From: Candidatus Krumholzibacteriota bacterium | GTDB lineage: Bacteria; Krumholzibacteriota; Krumholzibacteriia; JAJRXK01 | Direction of reading: 5' to 3' | Assembly (NCBI GenBank): GCA_029262065.1 | Contig: JAJDAC010000014.1 | Location: forward strand, 186,001 to 250,000 | DNA length: 64,000 nt | Shown: positions 17,493-26,304 of the stretch, in pieces | How positions within the stretch are numbered: the stretch's first letter is position 1 | Layout of the letters: each line of letters starts with the position of its first letter | Notes under the pieces: generated by a model | What the model was told of the DNA's origin: nothing | Database searches by the model: none | The model's input: the letters and a program-made list of their open reading frames with translations, nothing else | Translations under genes and position numbers: made by a program

Positions 17493-18868
17493 AACCTACC
17501 ATTCTCATCGTCGATGATGAGCGGAACATCCGGCGTAGCCTCAAGCTCATACTCGACGGCGAAGGCTTCGTTTGCCGTGAGTCGGGATCGGGGGAAGACG
17601 CGGTGGCTCGCGTCGCCGAGGGCGACGTGGACGCAATGTTCCTGGACGTGAACCTTCCTGGTATTGACGGCATGGAGGTATTGCGCCGCGTGCGCGCATC
17701 GCATCCTCAGCTGGCGGTGATCATGATCAGCGGCCATGCAACGGTCGAGCGCGCGGTCGAGGCTACGCGGCTGGGTGCGTTCGATTTTCTTGAGAAGCCG
17801 TTTTCACGCGACCGGGTCGTGCTGTTGGCACGCAACGCTACCGAGTCGGTGCGGTTGCGCCGCGAGAACGAACGATTGCGCCAGGGCGATGGGCAGGATG
17901 AAATCCTGGGCGAGAGCGACGGAATCCGGGCGCTGCGAGAGACGATCGATCGAGTTGCGGCCACCGAGGCGCGTGTGCTGATTCTGGGCGAGAGTGGCAC
18001 GGGCAAGGAACTGGTGGCCAAGGCTCTGCATCGACTCAGTCCCCGCGCCAAGCAACCGTTCGTGCGCGTGAACTGTGCGGCGATTCCCGAAGAGTTGATC
18101 GAAGCCGAACTGTTCGGAGCGGTGAAGGGCGCCTATACCGGCGCTTCGGCCAGTCGCGAGGGTCGCTTCGCGGCGGCCGATGGGGGCACCCTGCTGCTCG
18201 ACGAGATTGGCGACATGAGTCTGCGCGCCCAGGTAAAGGTATTGCGCGTGTTGCAGGAGGGCGAATTCGAACCGGTAGGCAGTACATCCACGCACAAGGT
18301 CGACGTGCGGGTCATCGCCGCCACGCACCAGGACCTGCAACGCAGGGTCGAAGAGGGTGGGTTCCGTGAAGACCTACTGTTCCGATTGAACGTGATTCCC
18401 TTGCATGTCCCGCCGTTGCGCGAACGTCCCGGTGACGTTGCGCGGCTGGTTACCGCCTTCGTGGAACAGTACGCGAACCAACACGAGTTCCCGGTTCCGA
18501 CCATCGAACCCGCGGCCATGAAACTGCTGGAGGCACACGCGTGGCCCGGAAACATTCGCGAGTTGAAGAACGTGGTGGAGCGATTGGTCATTCTGGGACA
18601 CGGCAAGAGTCTGGGCGTAGCCGATCTGTCGCCCGAGCTGCGCGGCGCCGCGGCATCGGCCACGGGGACCGCCGCCGGCGGGAATCCCTACGCCAATCTA
18701 CCGCTGCGGGAAGCCAAGGAGGCGCTGGAGCGCGACCTGGTACGCGCCGCGCTGCTGGACTCCGGCGGCAACGTCACCCAGGCCGCCCGGGCCCTGGGAT
18801 TGGAGCGAACGCACCTGCACAAGCGCATCCGGGCCCTCGGAATCGACCCCGCCGATGTGGTGGTGTGA
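17489..18868 (+). CDS. NtrC-family sigma-54-dependent response regulator
   Basis: A 459-residue activator. The receiver domain (1-120) has acidic pocket DDE at 9-11 and phospho-acceptor Asp53. The AAA+ domain has Walker A GESGTGKE at 167-174, the sigma-54 contact loop GAYTGA at 214-219 (usual GAFTGA, Tyr for Phe) and Walker B LLLDEIGDM. A C-terminal Fis-type helix-turn-helix reads GNVTQAARALGLERTHLHKRI. Phosphorylated by the adjacent kinase, it would drive sigma-54 promoters. I did not find a convincing sigma-54 promoter (-24 GG, -12 GC) inside the window, so its targets are unknown. Confidence 0.93.
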   Translation: MKPTILIVDDERNIRRSLKLILDGEGFVCRESGSGEDAVARVAEGDVDAMFLDVNLPGIDGMEVLRRVRASHPQLAVIMISGHATVERAVEATRLGAFDFLEKPFSRDRVVLLARNATESVRLRRENERLRQGDGQDEILGESDGIRALRETIDRVAATEARVLILGESGTGKELVAKALHRLSPRAKQPFVRVNCAAIPEELIEAELFGAVKGAYTGASASREGRFAAADGGTLLLDEIGDMSLRAQVKVLRVLQEGEFEPVGSTSTHKVDVRVIAATHQDLQRRVEEGGFREDLLFRLNVIPLHVPPLRERPGDVARLVTAFVEQYANQHEFPVPTIEPAAMKLLEAHAWPGNIRELKNVVERLVILGHGKSLGVADLSPELRGAAASATGTAAGGNPYANLPLREAKEALERDLVRAALLDSGGNVTQAARALGLERTHLHKRIRALGIDPADVVV

Positions 18869-19023
18869 CGATTGTCCGGGCCATCACAGCACACCGTGGC
18901 GATTCGGCACACCGGTTGGGGTTCGCTGAATACATGCACGATGGCTTGTAATAGATTGAATAACTGTACGTTACGGGTTCGTTTCCGGAGGGCGACGCCT
19001 TGGCGTTCGACTTGATATGGGAG

Positions 19024-19056
19024 CACGTGGGCGGGATGAACAACACAACCCACGTG
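19024..19056 (+). promoter_or_regulatory. Inverted repeat just upstream of the lipoprotein ribosome site
   Basis: CACGTGGG at 19024-19031 pairs with CCCACGTG at 19049-19056 around a 17-nt spacer, 7 nt before the AGGAGA ribosome site at 19064. It could be an operator with E-box-like half sites or a 5' UTR hairpin affecting translation. Confidence 0.4.
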
Positions 19057-19076
19057 TATACCCAGGAGAAAGAACG

Positions 19077-20723
19077 ATGAACTTCAAGATCAACCCCAAG
19101 AACATGCGACGGCTGGCGGCCACGGCCCTTTTGCTGGCCGCGGGCTGTAGCAACGACACCACCACGCCTACCGGTACGGTGAGCGCGGAATCCGAGAACG
19201 CGGCCATGGATCAGGGCAAGATTGCCCTGCAGACCACGCGCGCCCTGAACAACGAGCAACTCGTCGAGGATCTGACCGGCGGGTTCGAGCAGGGCCTGGC
19301 GGGCGAAGCCGCTGGTATCGAGATGGAATTCGGATCGGAGCTTCCCGACCTGAATCTGGGTGTGGCGGAGTACACGCTGGGCGCGCGCCTGGCGCAGTCG
19401 CGTCGTTCGCATCCCGCGCGCGCCGCCCGGGCGCCGCAGATCGCGGGCAAGGACTTTGGTGACCTGCTGTACCAGGACACCGAAGAGAACTTCGATGGCA
19501 GCATCACGGTCATCTCGGTCTACCAGGATGCGCCGGAAAGCGTCGTTCGGGTGGAAGCCGTAAGCACCTGGCCGCAGGGTAACCTGTTGCTGACCAGCTC
19601 GACCGACGAAGTCGTGATCGATCGCGGTGCTGACTACGAAAGCGAAGCCGATGACATCTGGTTCAGCTTCCGTAGCAAGCTGGAGTTCACCTGGGGCGCC
19701 GAGCTCGAGCGTGTGCTGGATGCGCGTGCCCAGGGCGGCTTCCAGGACAACCTTCAGGTTCCCGTCGTCTCCACCTTCAAGCCGCGTGCGAACCATCCCC
19801 GCCTGCTCGATCAGGTGACCACCTTGGTCGTCGATCTGCAGCTGCTCGAGGTGGATAACGACGAACTGTTCGTGTCGGTGGATCGCATCACGCGTTTCAA
19901 GGGTCAGGCTCACGACGGCGGTCAACCCCGCGTCGTGGAGTCGTTGGAGCCGTCGTCGCCGGTAGCCGAGGGCGAAGAGCCCTGTGGCGGTTCGGCGTCG
20001 CGCGCGGTGAGCTTCGACAGCAAGAGTCCCCTGGTGGACTGGACCGATCAGATTGATTGGGCCTGCGACGACACCGGTACCGTGAGCCGTACCGTCAACT
20101 ACTCCGACGACACCACGGATTCCCTGTCTCTGTCACGCGCGGCCAACGGCATCGTGACCCTGCAGGCCGCCGATCGCGATGGCAGCACCGCGACGGGTTC
20201 GTTCGACGAAGCCGCGGGCACCTTCACGGTCAGCAAGCAGTGCCCCGCGGGTTCCGATCCTGTGGGCGCCACCATCTCCGGTCAGTCGAACGCCGACGGC
20301 ACCCAGTGGTCGCTGGACGAAGAGATCGAGTACGCCGACGGCTTCATGGAGCGCAACCACCTGGAAGGCTCCGAGACCGCGGATCGTCGTGAACTGTCGG
20401 GCTACACCGTGAATCGTGACGGACGCACCGACTTCTCGCTGGCCAGCAACCTGGAAGAGACCGTGTTCGAGGGCATGGTGAGCAACGACCAGGGTGAGAG
20501 CCTCGAGTTCCGCGTGGAGACGCTGGCCGATGGTGGCTACCTGCTGGACTTCGTGGCCGAAGATGCCACGGCGCGCGTCGAGGGCCACTTCGCGGTGGAC
20601 GCGGCGGGCTGCGGTGAGGGCACGCTGATCATCGACGAGGGCGAGAATCACGCCGAGATCAAGGTGACCTTCTGTGAGAACGAGATGCAGGACGACACCG
20701 GTCGCCTGACGCGCTCGCTCTAG
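19077..20723 (+). CDS. Large predicted lipoprotein of unknown function
   Basis: A 548-residue protein I do not recognise. ATG 19077 follows AGGAGA and gives a lipoprotein signal: basic N-terminus, LLLAAG and lipobox Cys24. The mature protein starts Thr/Ser-rich and is strongly acidic. The second half alternates Thr/Gly/Asp-rich beta segments with repeated phrases such as FDEAAGTF, DGTQWSLDE and DGRTDFSLA, suggesting beta-repeat architecture. Neighbours are a two-component system upstream and a small beta-barrel protein downstream. Probably lipid-anchored in the outer membrane. It is not recognisably an enzyme. Confidence 0.75.
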   Translation: MNFKINPKNMRRLAATALLLAAGCSNDTTTPTGTVSAESENAAMDQGKIALQTTRALNNEQLVEDLTGGFEQGLAGEAAGIEMEFGSELPDLNLGVAEYTLGARLAQSRRSHPARAARAPQIAGKDFGDLLYQDTEENFDGSITVISVYQDAPESVVRVEAVSTWPQGNLLLTSSTDEVVIDRGADYESEADDIWFSFRSKLEFTWGAELERVLDARAQGGFQDNLQVPVVSTFKPRANHPRLLDQVTTLVVDLQLLEVDNDELFVSVDRITRFKGQAHDGGQPRVVESLEPSSPVAEGEEPCGGSASRAVSFDSKSPLVDWTDQIDWACDDTGTVSRTVNYSDDTTDSLSLSRAANGIVTLQAADRDGSTATGSFDEAAGTFTVSKQCPAGSDPVGATISGQSNADGTQWSLDEEIEYADGFMERNHLEGSETADRRELSGYTVNRDGRTDFSLASNLEETVFEGMVSNDQGESLEFRVETLADGGYLLDFVAEDATARVEGHFAVDAAGCGEGTLIIDEGENHAEIKVTFCENEMQDDTGRLTRSL

Positions 20724-20752
20724 AGGCACCCGAAGGTAGGACGTGGGTTGGA

Positions 20753-20784
20753 GGCGGGTGGAGCCGGTGTAGGCTTCACCCGCC
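20753..20784. terminator. Strong hairpin after the lipoprotein gene, possible terminator
   Basis: GGCGGGTG (20753-20760) pairs with CACCCGCC (20777-20784) and continues inward through GAGCC/GGCTT to a 6-nt loop, giving about 13 pairs with one G-U. It lies 30 nt after the lipoprotein stop. No T-run follows, so termination may be Rho-assisted, or the hairpin may protect an mRNA 3' end. Confidence 0.5.
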
Positions 20785-20871
20785 CACCTACGAAAGAGAC
20801 GGATCAATCGCAGACAACGTATCGCAAACGCAACCAAGCTTCGCAACGGATGAGCCCCCAGGAGAGACGCC

Positions 20872-21540
20872 ATGAAATCGATGAACAACCAACCCAACTT
20901 CCCGACTCTGCCTGGTCGTTTTCCCATTGTCACAATCTGCCTTGCGGTGGCCCTCATGGCTGGCCCGTCCAGCCGGGCCGCGGCCCAGACGGTCGAGCTG
21001 GACTCGAAGCGCCCGGGGCTCACCCTGTCTTTGGGACTGGTGGGTACGCACATCGACCTGGCCAACATCGACCTGTTCGACAGCGGTCTCGAAATCGCCG
21101 AAACCGGCAACGGCGTGGAGGTCCAATTGGGCTACGCGTTCACGCCGACGTTCGGTCTGGAATTGCGCATCGTGGGGGCCGAGCACGCTTCCGGGGAGCC
21201 AAACGTGAAGACCACCCTGGCGCAGGTTCATCTGGATGCGGTAGTGGGGCTCTTGTCGCATGGTCGCGTACGCCCGTACTTCGCGGGAGGAATTGGCGCC
21301 GGTGAGTTGAGGGCAGAGGATGCCAACGGCGCAAGCCTCGCCTACGACGGCGGTTTGATCGACATGGGGGGTGGGGTCGAAGTGTTCCTGAGTCGTCGTT
21401 TCGCGGTGTCGCTGAACTATCGCTACGCCCTCATGGACCTCATGACGGTCGAGCGCACCGGAGCCGCCCCCTTCCAACGCGACGTCGACCTGTCGTCCGA
21501 CACACACGTATGGGGTGTGCGTTCCACGTTCAGTTTTTGA
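20872..21540 (+). CDS. Outer-membrane beta-barrel protein (OmpA/OmpW-like fold)
   Basis: A 222-residue protein with an extended N-terminus, a hydrophobic signal (residues 18-31) and an Ala-Gln cleavage region near 38. Eight or so amphipathic beta strands follow, ending in the terminal Phe typical of barrel proteins (RSTFSF). Segments such as VEVQLGYAFTPTFGLELRIVG and RVRPYFAGGIGAGE are typical of the beta-barrel family PF13505. CCCAGGAGAGACG stands before the ATG. Function beyond being a small barrel is unknown; it may serve with the lipoprotein encoded upstream. Confidence 0.8.
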   Translation: MKSMNNQPNFPTLPGRFPIVTICLAVALMAGPSSRAAAQTVELDSKRPGLTLSLGLVGTHIDLANIDLFDSGLEIAETGNGVEVQLGYAFTPTFGLELRIVGAEHASGEPNVKTTLAQVHLDAVVGLLSHGRVRPYFAGGIGAGELRAEDANGASLAYDGGLIDMGGGVEVFLSRRFAVSLNYRYALMDLMTVERTGAAPFQRDVDLSSDTHVWGVRSTFSF

Positions 21541-21590
21541 TTCGTGCGCGGGTGGACGCGCGCGGACGGATGCGCAATAGTTCCCAGACC

Positions 21591-22124
21591 ATGACCGACG
21601 ACAAGAAACCCCCACCATCGACGCCCGCGGCCCTGACCCATCTGGACGCTCAGGGACTTCCCCGCATGGTCGACGTCAGCGCCAAGAGCGTCACCGCCCG
21701 GCGCGCCATCGCCCGCGGCCGGCTTTCGATGTCGGCCTCGGGGTGGCAGGCTCTGGCGTCTCCGGAAGGCACGGGGAAGGGGTCACCGCTGGCCGTGGCC
21801 CACGTGGCCGCCGTACAGGCCGCCAAGCGAACCGCCGATTGGATTCCCCTGGCCCATCCGCTACCCATCGCTGGCGTCGAGGTCGCCTGGACCCAGCACG
21901 ACGCCCTGCATGTCCTGGAGGTTGCGGTGGCGGTCACCGTCGACGCCCGCACGGGCGTGGAGATGGAAGCCCTGACTGCCTGTAGCGCCGCTCTGCTCAC
22001 CGTGTACGACATGCTCAAGGCCGTGGATCGTGGCATGCGGGTTGGACCCATATGGCTGGCCCGGAAAGAGGGCGGTCGCAGCGGGCTCATCGAGAACCCC
22101 GATCCGCCCCTGATTTCTGCTTGA
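21591..22124 (+). CDS. moaC: Cyclic pyranopterin monophosphate synthase MoaC
   Basis: MoaC converts the MoaA product to cyclic pyranopterin monophosphate in molybdenum cofactor synthesis. Diagnostic segments are LTHLDAQGLPRMVDVS, KGSPLAVAHVAAVQAAKRT, IPLAHPLPI (catalytic His) and TACSAALLTVYDMLKAVDRG (Asp and Lys of the active site), ending in KEGGRSG. With ATG 21591 the length is 177 residues; the frame is open to 21510 and ATG 21570 is also possible, but neither has a clear ribosome site. No other Moco gene adjoins it. It may be read from the transcript of the gene upstream (51 nt gap). Confidence 0.93.
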   Translation: MTDDKKPPPSTPAALTHLDAQGLPRMVDVSAKSVTARRAIARGRLSMSASGWQALASPEGTGKGSPLAVAHVAAVQAAKRTADWIPLAHPLPIAGVEVAWTQHDALHVLEVAVAVTVDARTGVEMEALTACSAALLTVYDMLKAVDRGMRVGPIWLARKEGGRSGLIENPDPPLISA

Positions 22125-22138
22125 CCGTCTCGCGGCAC

Positions 22139-22189
22139 GCTAACTACGGTGGCGCCCACCGGGAACCCGGTTGTCCCCTGGAGCGTTAG
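22139..22189. other. Multi-hairpin structured segment between moaC and tolQ
   Basis: CTAAC (22140-22144) and GTTAG (22185-22189) can close a stem around two adjacent hairpins, GGTGG/CCACC (22148-22160, loop CGC) and ACCGGG/CCCGGT (22158-22171, loop AA); the two share bases, so they are alternatives or partly exclusive. It starts 15 nt after moaC. It could be a terminator region or a leader element of the Tol-Pal operon. No T-run follows. Confidence 0.35.
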
Positions 22190-22295
22190 TCAAGGACTCG
22201 GGGCGCGTATGATCCCGCCCATTCGCCCCGTCTGGCTCTCAGCCTGAAGGCTCCGTGCGTTCGGGCCAGTGTCACAGAACACGTGAGGACTTTGG

Positions 22296-23027
22296 ATGTC
22301 ACCAGAATTTGCTCCCTTCGCTTCGCTCATGGGCGAGGTGTTGGAACTCATCCTGCGCAGCGGGATCTTCGCCAAGATCATCATCTTCATATTGGCGACG
22401 CTTTCGATTCTATCGTGGGCCATCATGGCGCAGCGAGCCCGCTCGCTCACGGCCACTGAAATCCAGGACCGCAAGTTCTGGACGAAGTTCGAGGCCACGC
22501 GCAAGGGAACCATGACCATGTCCGAGCTTTCGACGTGGTGCGCGGGCCAGGGCCGCTCGTCGTTGGCCGAGATCTTTCGCTACTTCGCCGACGAATACTG
22601 GCCTCTCTATCGGCAGAAGGGTGGCGGCCCCAACGGCGATCGGTTGTTGTTGACCATGCTCGAGCGGGGCGTCGATCGCATCGTGGCAAAGCGCATAGAA
22701 ACATTCGAGCGTCCGCTGACGTGGTTGGCCACGTTCGCTTCGGTATCGCCATTCCTTGGGTTGCTGGGAACGGTGTGGGGCATCATGGGCAGCTTCCTTC
22801 AGTTGGGTAAACAGGGGTCGGCCACGCTCGACGTGGTGGGACCGGGCATCGCCGAAGCGTTGATCACCACCGTCTGCGGTCTGGCCGTGGCCATTCCGGC
22901 GGTGGTTGGTTACAACGCGTTCATGCGTCGCGTTGCGCACCACGAGGGCGAGATGGTTCGACTCAGTTCGGTGCTCGCCGACGTTGTCACCGAAGAAGCG
23001 CTCGAAGGAATGACCGTGGGCGCCTGA
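22296..23027 (+). CDS. tolQ: TolQ/ExbB family proton channel subunit
   Basis: A 243-residue MotA/TolQ/ExbB protein. Three membrane segments lie at about residues 16-42, 142-165 and 178-205, with the cytoplasmic loop between TM1 and TM2. The SPFLGLLGTVWGIMGSF and GIAEALITTVCGLAVAIPAV segments are the conserved channel region. With TolR it turns proton flow into force on the TonB/TolA-like partner to keep the outer membrane drawn in during division. It heads the Tol-Pal operon; GTGAGGAC precedes the ATG. Identification as TolQ rather than ExbB rests on the tolB-pal genes downstream. Confidence 0.94.
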   Translation: MSPEFAPFASLMGEVLELILRSGIFAKIIIFILATLSILSWAIMAQRARSLTATEIQDRKFWTKFEATRKGTMTMSELSTWCAGQGRSSLAEIFRYFADEYWPLYRQKGGGPNGDRLLLTMLERGVDRIVAKRIETFERPLTWLATFASVSPFLGLLGTVWGIMGSFLQLGKQGSATLDVVGPGIAEALITTVCGLAVAIPAVVGYNAFMRRVAHHEGEMVRLSSVLADVVTEEALEGMTVGA

Positions 23028-23049
23028 CGCGCCGGTCAAGGAAGTACAA

Positions 23050-23463
23050 GTGGCAGGTAGAATCTCAACAACGCGGCGACATCAGGTCATGGCCGACGTG
23101 AACGTGACGTCGTTGGTCGATGTGACGCTCGTGCTGCTCATCATCTTCATGCTTACCGCGCCGTTCATCCAGGGCGGTATCGACGTCGACCTGCCTTCGG
23201 CGCCCACGTCGGCGGTAGCCACCGTCGAGGGACCGGTCATCAGTCTCGACAAGAACCGCAAGGTGTACATCGACGATGACCCCGTGCCCATGAGCCAGCT
23301 TTCCGACGTGCTGCGCGAGCTCCATCCCGCGTCCGACACGCGACCGGTGTACCTGCGCAGCGACGAGGATGTTCCGTACGGATTCGTGGTCAGGGTGATG
23401 GGCGTGGTCAAGGAGGCCGGGATCAACAACCTGAGCCTGGTGGCCATTCCCGACAACAACTAG
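23050..23463 (+). CDS. tolR: TolR/ExbD family protein
   Basis: A 137-residue protein with one N-terminal membrane segment (about residues 20-40). It holds the channel-lining motif VTSLVDVTLVLLIIFMLTAP, whose Asp is the proton-carrying residue. A periplasmic domain of the ExbD type follows (VYLRSDEDVPYG and VVKEAGINNLSLVA). GTG start 22 nt after tolQ with AAGGAAG upstream. It partners TolQ in the proton-driven motor of the Tol-Pal system. Confidence 0.94.
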   Translation: MAGRISTTRRHQVMADVNVTSLVDVTLVLLIIFMLTAPFIQGGIDVDLPSAPTSAVATVEGPVISLDKNRKVYIDDDPVPMSQLSDVLRELHPASDTRPVYLRSDEDVPYGFVVRVMGVVKEAGINNLSLVAIPDNN

Positions 23464-23472
23464 GCGAAGGCC

Positions 23473-24255
23473 ATGCGCAACTACATCGTGGGTTCCGTGG
23501 TTGGCCATGCGTTGGCCATTGCGTTGGGCGGGTGGGTCGCGTCCTACACGTCGGCGGCCACGCCATTGGCACCGGTGATGAAGGTCGATCTGACCCAACT
23601 GGATCTGCCGTCGTTGCCCAATGAACCGGAGCCGCTTCCCGAGGCGCCGGCCGAGCCCGAGGCGCCCGCTCCCGAGTTGGTGCCCGAAACCATTCCGCCC
23701 GATCCTGAGCCCGAGGTGGAGATCGCTCCTCCCGACCCGGAGTTGCCGCCCGAACCCAAACCGCTCGAGCCCGAGCCCGAACCCGAGCGGCCACCGGTCG
23801 AAGAGCTGCCGGACCCCGAAGAAGTCAAGCCCGACCCCAAGCCCGAGAAGCCCAAACAGCCGGAGACGCCCGAGCGCACGGAAGAGGCGCTTCCCGAGCC
23901 CGCGAAGGGCCCTGAACCCGAACGGGTGAGCTCCCTGGCCAGCGTGCAAGCGGCCTCGTCAGACGAGGGGGTGGACGACTATTTCCTGGTGTTGGTACAG
24001 CGGAAGATCGCCCGACGCTGGGATCCCACCCAGGCGAGTGCGAGGGGGCGGCAGGGAGTGACCGCGGTGGTGAAATTCCGGGTGGGGCCGGGGGGCGAAA
24101 TCATTGCCCCGGAATTGGAAACCTCGAGTGGGCTTTCGGTGTTTGATCGACAAGCCCTGGGGGCCATCATGGCGGCCAATCCGCTACCCGCACCACCGCC
24201 GCGGTTTCGGAAGTCGGGTCTGAATATTCGTTTCTCTTTTGTCTACAACCCCTAG
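23473..24255 (+). CDS. TonB/TolA-like energy transducer with Pro-Glu spacer
   Basis: A 260-residue protein taking the tolA position. One N-terminal membrane helix carries the Ser-x3-His motif (Ser8, His12) that engages TolQ/TolR. A very long Pro-Glu-Lys-rich periplasmic spacer (about residues 50-155) spans the periplasm. A C-terminal TonB-type domain follows (DDYFLVLVQRKIARRWDP, VVKFRVGPGGEI and SGLSVFDRQALGAI). In many non-gammaproteobacterial Tol operons this TonB-family protein replaces TolA. The spacing to tolR (9 nt) and tolB (1 nt) indicates one transcript. Confidence 0.88.
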   Translation: MRNYIVGSVVGHALAIALGGWVASYTSAATPLAPVMKVDLTQLDLPSLPNEPEPLPEAPAEPEAPAPELVPETIPPDPEPEVEIAPPDPELPPEPKPLEPEPEPERPPVEELPDPEEVKPDPKPEKPKQPETPERTEEALPEPAKGPEPERVSSLASVQAASSDEGVDDYFLVLVQRKIARRWDPTQASARGRQGVTAVVKFRVGPGGEIIAPELETSSGLSVFDRQALGAIMAANPLPAPPPRFRKSGLNIRFSFVYNP

Positions 24256-24256
24256 G

Positions 24257-25618
24257 ATGCGTCCCTTCATGTTCTTTCGAGTCTGCCGAAGCGCAAAGCT
24301 GAGCGTACCCATCCTGGCGGTGGCATTGGGCGCGTTGGCTTTGGCGCCGCCGGCCGCGGCCCAGGACACCGTGGACCTTGGCGTAACCCGCAGTGGGGCT
24401 CGGCGGATCCGCGTGGAGGTCATGCCCCTCCAGGTCGGCAGTTCGCGGGCGGAAGTGCGGGCTGGCGCGACCCAGTTGGCCGACCGGCTGGTGCGCGACC
24501 TTATCTATAGCGGCCACGTCGCCACGAAGGATCCACTGCCGCAGGGCGTTCGATTCCCGCGCTATGGGCCCTCGTCGGCTCGCTTCGCGGATACGCCGGC
24601 TGATCATTCACTTGAACTGGAATTGCAGGAAGAGGGCGGCGGTCGCCTGGCCTGGGTGGCGCGAATGCGCGATCCAAGTGGGTTGCAGATCCTGGGCAAG
24701 CGCTACACCGTGAATCTGGCCGACCCTTCACAGACCGTTCATCACCTGGCCGACGAAATCGTGCACGCCCTCACGGGCGACCAAGGCATTGCCCAGACGC
24801 GCATCATCTTCAGCCGTGGATCGAACGCACAACGCGAGCTGTTCATGGTGGACTACGACGGCGAGAACGTGAAACAGGTCACGCGTAACGGCAGCCTGAA
24901 CCTGGCTCCGCGTTGGTCACCGCGCGGTGATCGTGTGTGCTACACGTCGTACCACCGTGGTCGGCAGCGCCTGTTGGTGCTGGACGGGTCCACGGGCAAG
25001 AGTGCCAATGTGGCCGAGTTCGACGGACTGAACATCGGCGCCAGCTGGCATCCCGACGGCAAGGAACTGGTGGTTACGCTGTCGCGCGACGGTGACCCCG
25101 AAATCTATCGCATGACGCCATCGGGAACCATCGTGCAACAGCTGACGTTCCACGATGCGATCGATTGCAGTCCCTACTTCGACCCCACGGGAAGGCAGGT
25201 CGTGTATACCAGCGACCGCACGGGCGTGCCGCAGATCTACGTCATGGATCGCGAGGGCGCGAACCGCCGCCGCTTGACCTACGAGGGCCGCTACAACGAC
25301 AGCGCGGCGTGGTCGCCCAAGTCCAGCCAGATCGCCTACGTGAGTCGGCGGGAAGGCCGATTCCAGATCTTTACGATCGAGCCCGACGGCAGCAATTTGC
25401 AGGAGATCACCGTCTCAGGTGACGGAAACAACGAAGACCCGTCCTGGGCCAGCGATGGTCGTCACCTCGTGGTGAGCAGCGACCGCACCGGGGCCACGTT
25501 GCTGTGGATTCTCGATACCGAGACGGGTGTAGCCCGGCCATTGACGTTTGGCGAAGGGTCAGATACCACTCCCCATTGGAGTGGGTCGCCCCCGGCCTCG
25601 AGTGCCAGCGGTCGTTGA
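24257..25618 (+). CDS. tolB: Tol-Pal system beta-propeller protein TolB
   Basis: A periplasmic protein that links Pal to the Tol motor. A signal peptide (hydrophobic residues 18-31, cleavage near PPAAAQD) precedes the N-terminal TolB domain. A six-bladed WD40-like propeller with repeated PD40 units follows: SPRGDRVCYTS, HPDGKELVVTLSRDGDPEIY, DPTGRQVVYTSDRTG, SPKSSQIAYVSRREG and SDGRHLVVSSDRTG. About 453 residues. Start uncertain: ATG 24257 directly follows the previous stop, and ATG 24269 with AGGA upstream is an alternative; both keep the signal. Confidence 0.93.
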   Translation: MRPFMFFRVCRSAKLSVPILAVALGALALAPPAAAQDTVDLGVTRSGARRIRVEVMPLQVGSSRAEVRAGATQLADRLVRDLIYSGHVATKDPLPQGVRFPRYGPSSARFADTPADHSLELELQEEGGGRLAWVARMRDPSGLQILGKRYTVNLADPSQTVHHLADEIVHALTGDQGIAQTRIIFSRGSNAQRELFMVDYDGENVKQVTRNGSLNLAPRWSPRGDRVCYTSYHRGRQRLLVLDGSTGKSANVAEFDGLNIGASWHPDGKELVVTLSRDGDPEIYRMTPSGTIVQQLTFHDAIDCSPYFDPTGRQVVYTSDRTGVPQIYVMDREGANRRRLTYEGRYNDSAAWSPKSSQIAYVSRREGRFQIFTIEPDGSNLQEITVSGDGNNEDPSWASDGRHLVVSSDRTGATLLWILDTETGVARPLTFGEGSDTTPHWSGSPPASSASGR

Positions 25619-25716
25619 GCCGAGCGCGCGGGTAGAAGGCCCCGGATACGAATTTGAATCGGACAGGAATGCAGGATTCGATGGAACCAGAAACGATAAA
25701 ACAGGAGGCGAGAGCC

Positions 25717-26304
25717 ATGATTCGCAGCACGGAGCCCAGAGGAAGCGCTCTTCGGACGTTGCTGTTGGTGTTGGTGTGTGGGTTGGCCCTTACGTTGGCC
25801 GTTGGTTGCGGTGGCAACAATCAGGAAATCGAGACCGATCCAAACACAGAGCTCCCCGACGATCTGAACACCGAAGACGTTGCCGTTCCCGAGCAACCTG
25901 ACTTTGGAGACATCGACGATGGGACCGCCAACAACGATGATGTCGGTGAAACGGTTCCCTTGCTCGTCTTCCAGGACGTGTTCTACGACTTCGATCAGTT
26001 CACGCTGAGCGGCGCGGCCATGGACGCGTTGGCCAACAACGGCCGGATTCTGCGCGAGAACCCACGCAGTACCGTGCTCATCGAGGGCCACTGCGATGAG
26101 CGGGGCACCATCCAGTACAACCTGGCCCTGGGCGAAAAGCGCGCCAAGGAAGCGCGGACGTATCTGATCAACCTGGGCATCTCGCCCAGTCGCATCCAGA
26201 CCGTGAGCTACGGTAAGGAGAAGCCTTTCGTTTCGGGTCACAGCGAGGCGGCCTGGTCGCAGAACCGTCGTGCCCACTTCGTCTCGCAGAGCCAGGGTCG
26301 ATGA
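25717..26304 (+). CDS. pal: Peptidoglycan-associated lipoprotein Pal
   Basis: A 195-residue outer-membrane lipoprotein that binds peptidoglycan. ATG 25717 follows ACAGGAGGCG and yields a signal ending LTLAVGC, with lipobox Cys31. An acidic linker leads to the OmpA-like domain with the peptidoglycan motif [20 protein letters not shown], characteristic of Pal rather than OmpA. An upstream extension of the frame to 25654 is not needed. A 98-nt gap separates it from tolB; its stop overlaps cpoB (ATGA). Confidence 0.95.
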   Translation: MIRSTEPRGSALRTLLLVLVCGLALTLAVGCGGNNQEIETDPNTELPDDLNTEDVAVPEQPDFGDIDDGTANNDDVGETVPLLVFQDVFYDFDQFTLSGAAMDALANNGRILRENPRSTVLIEGHCDERGTIQYNLALGEKRAKEARTYLINLGISPSRIQTVSYGKEKPFVSGHSEAAWSQNRRAHFVSQSQGR

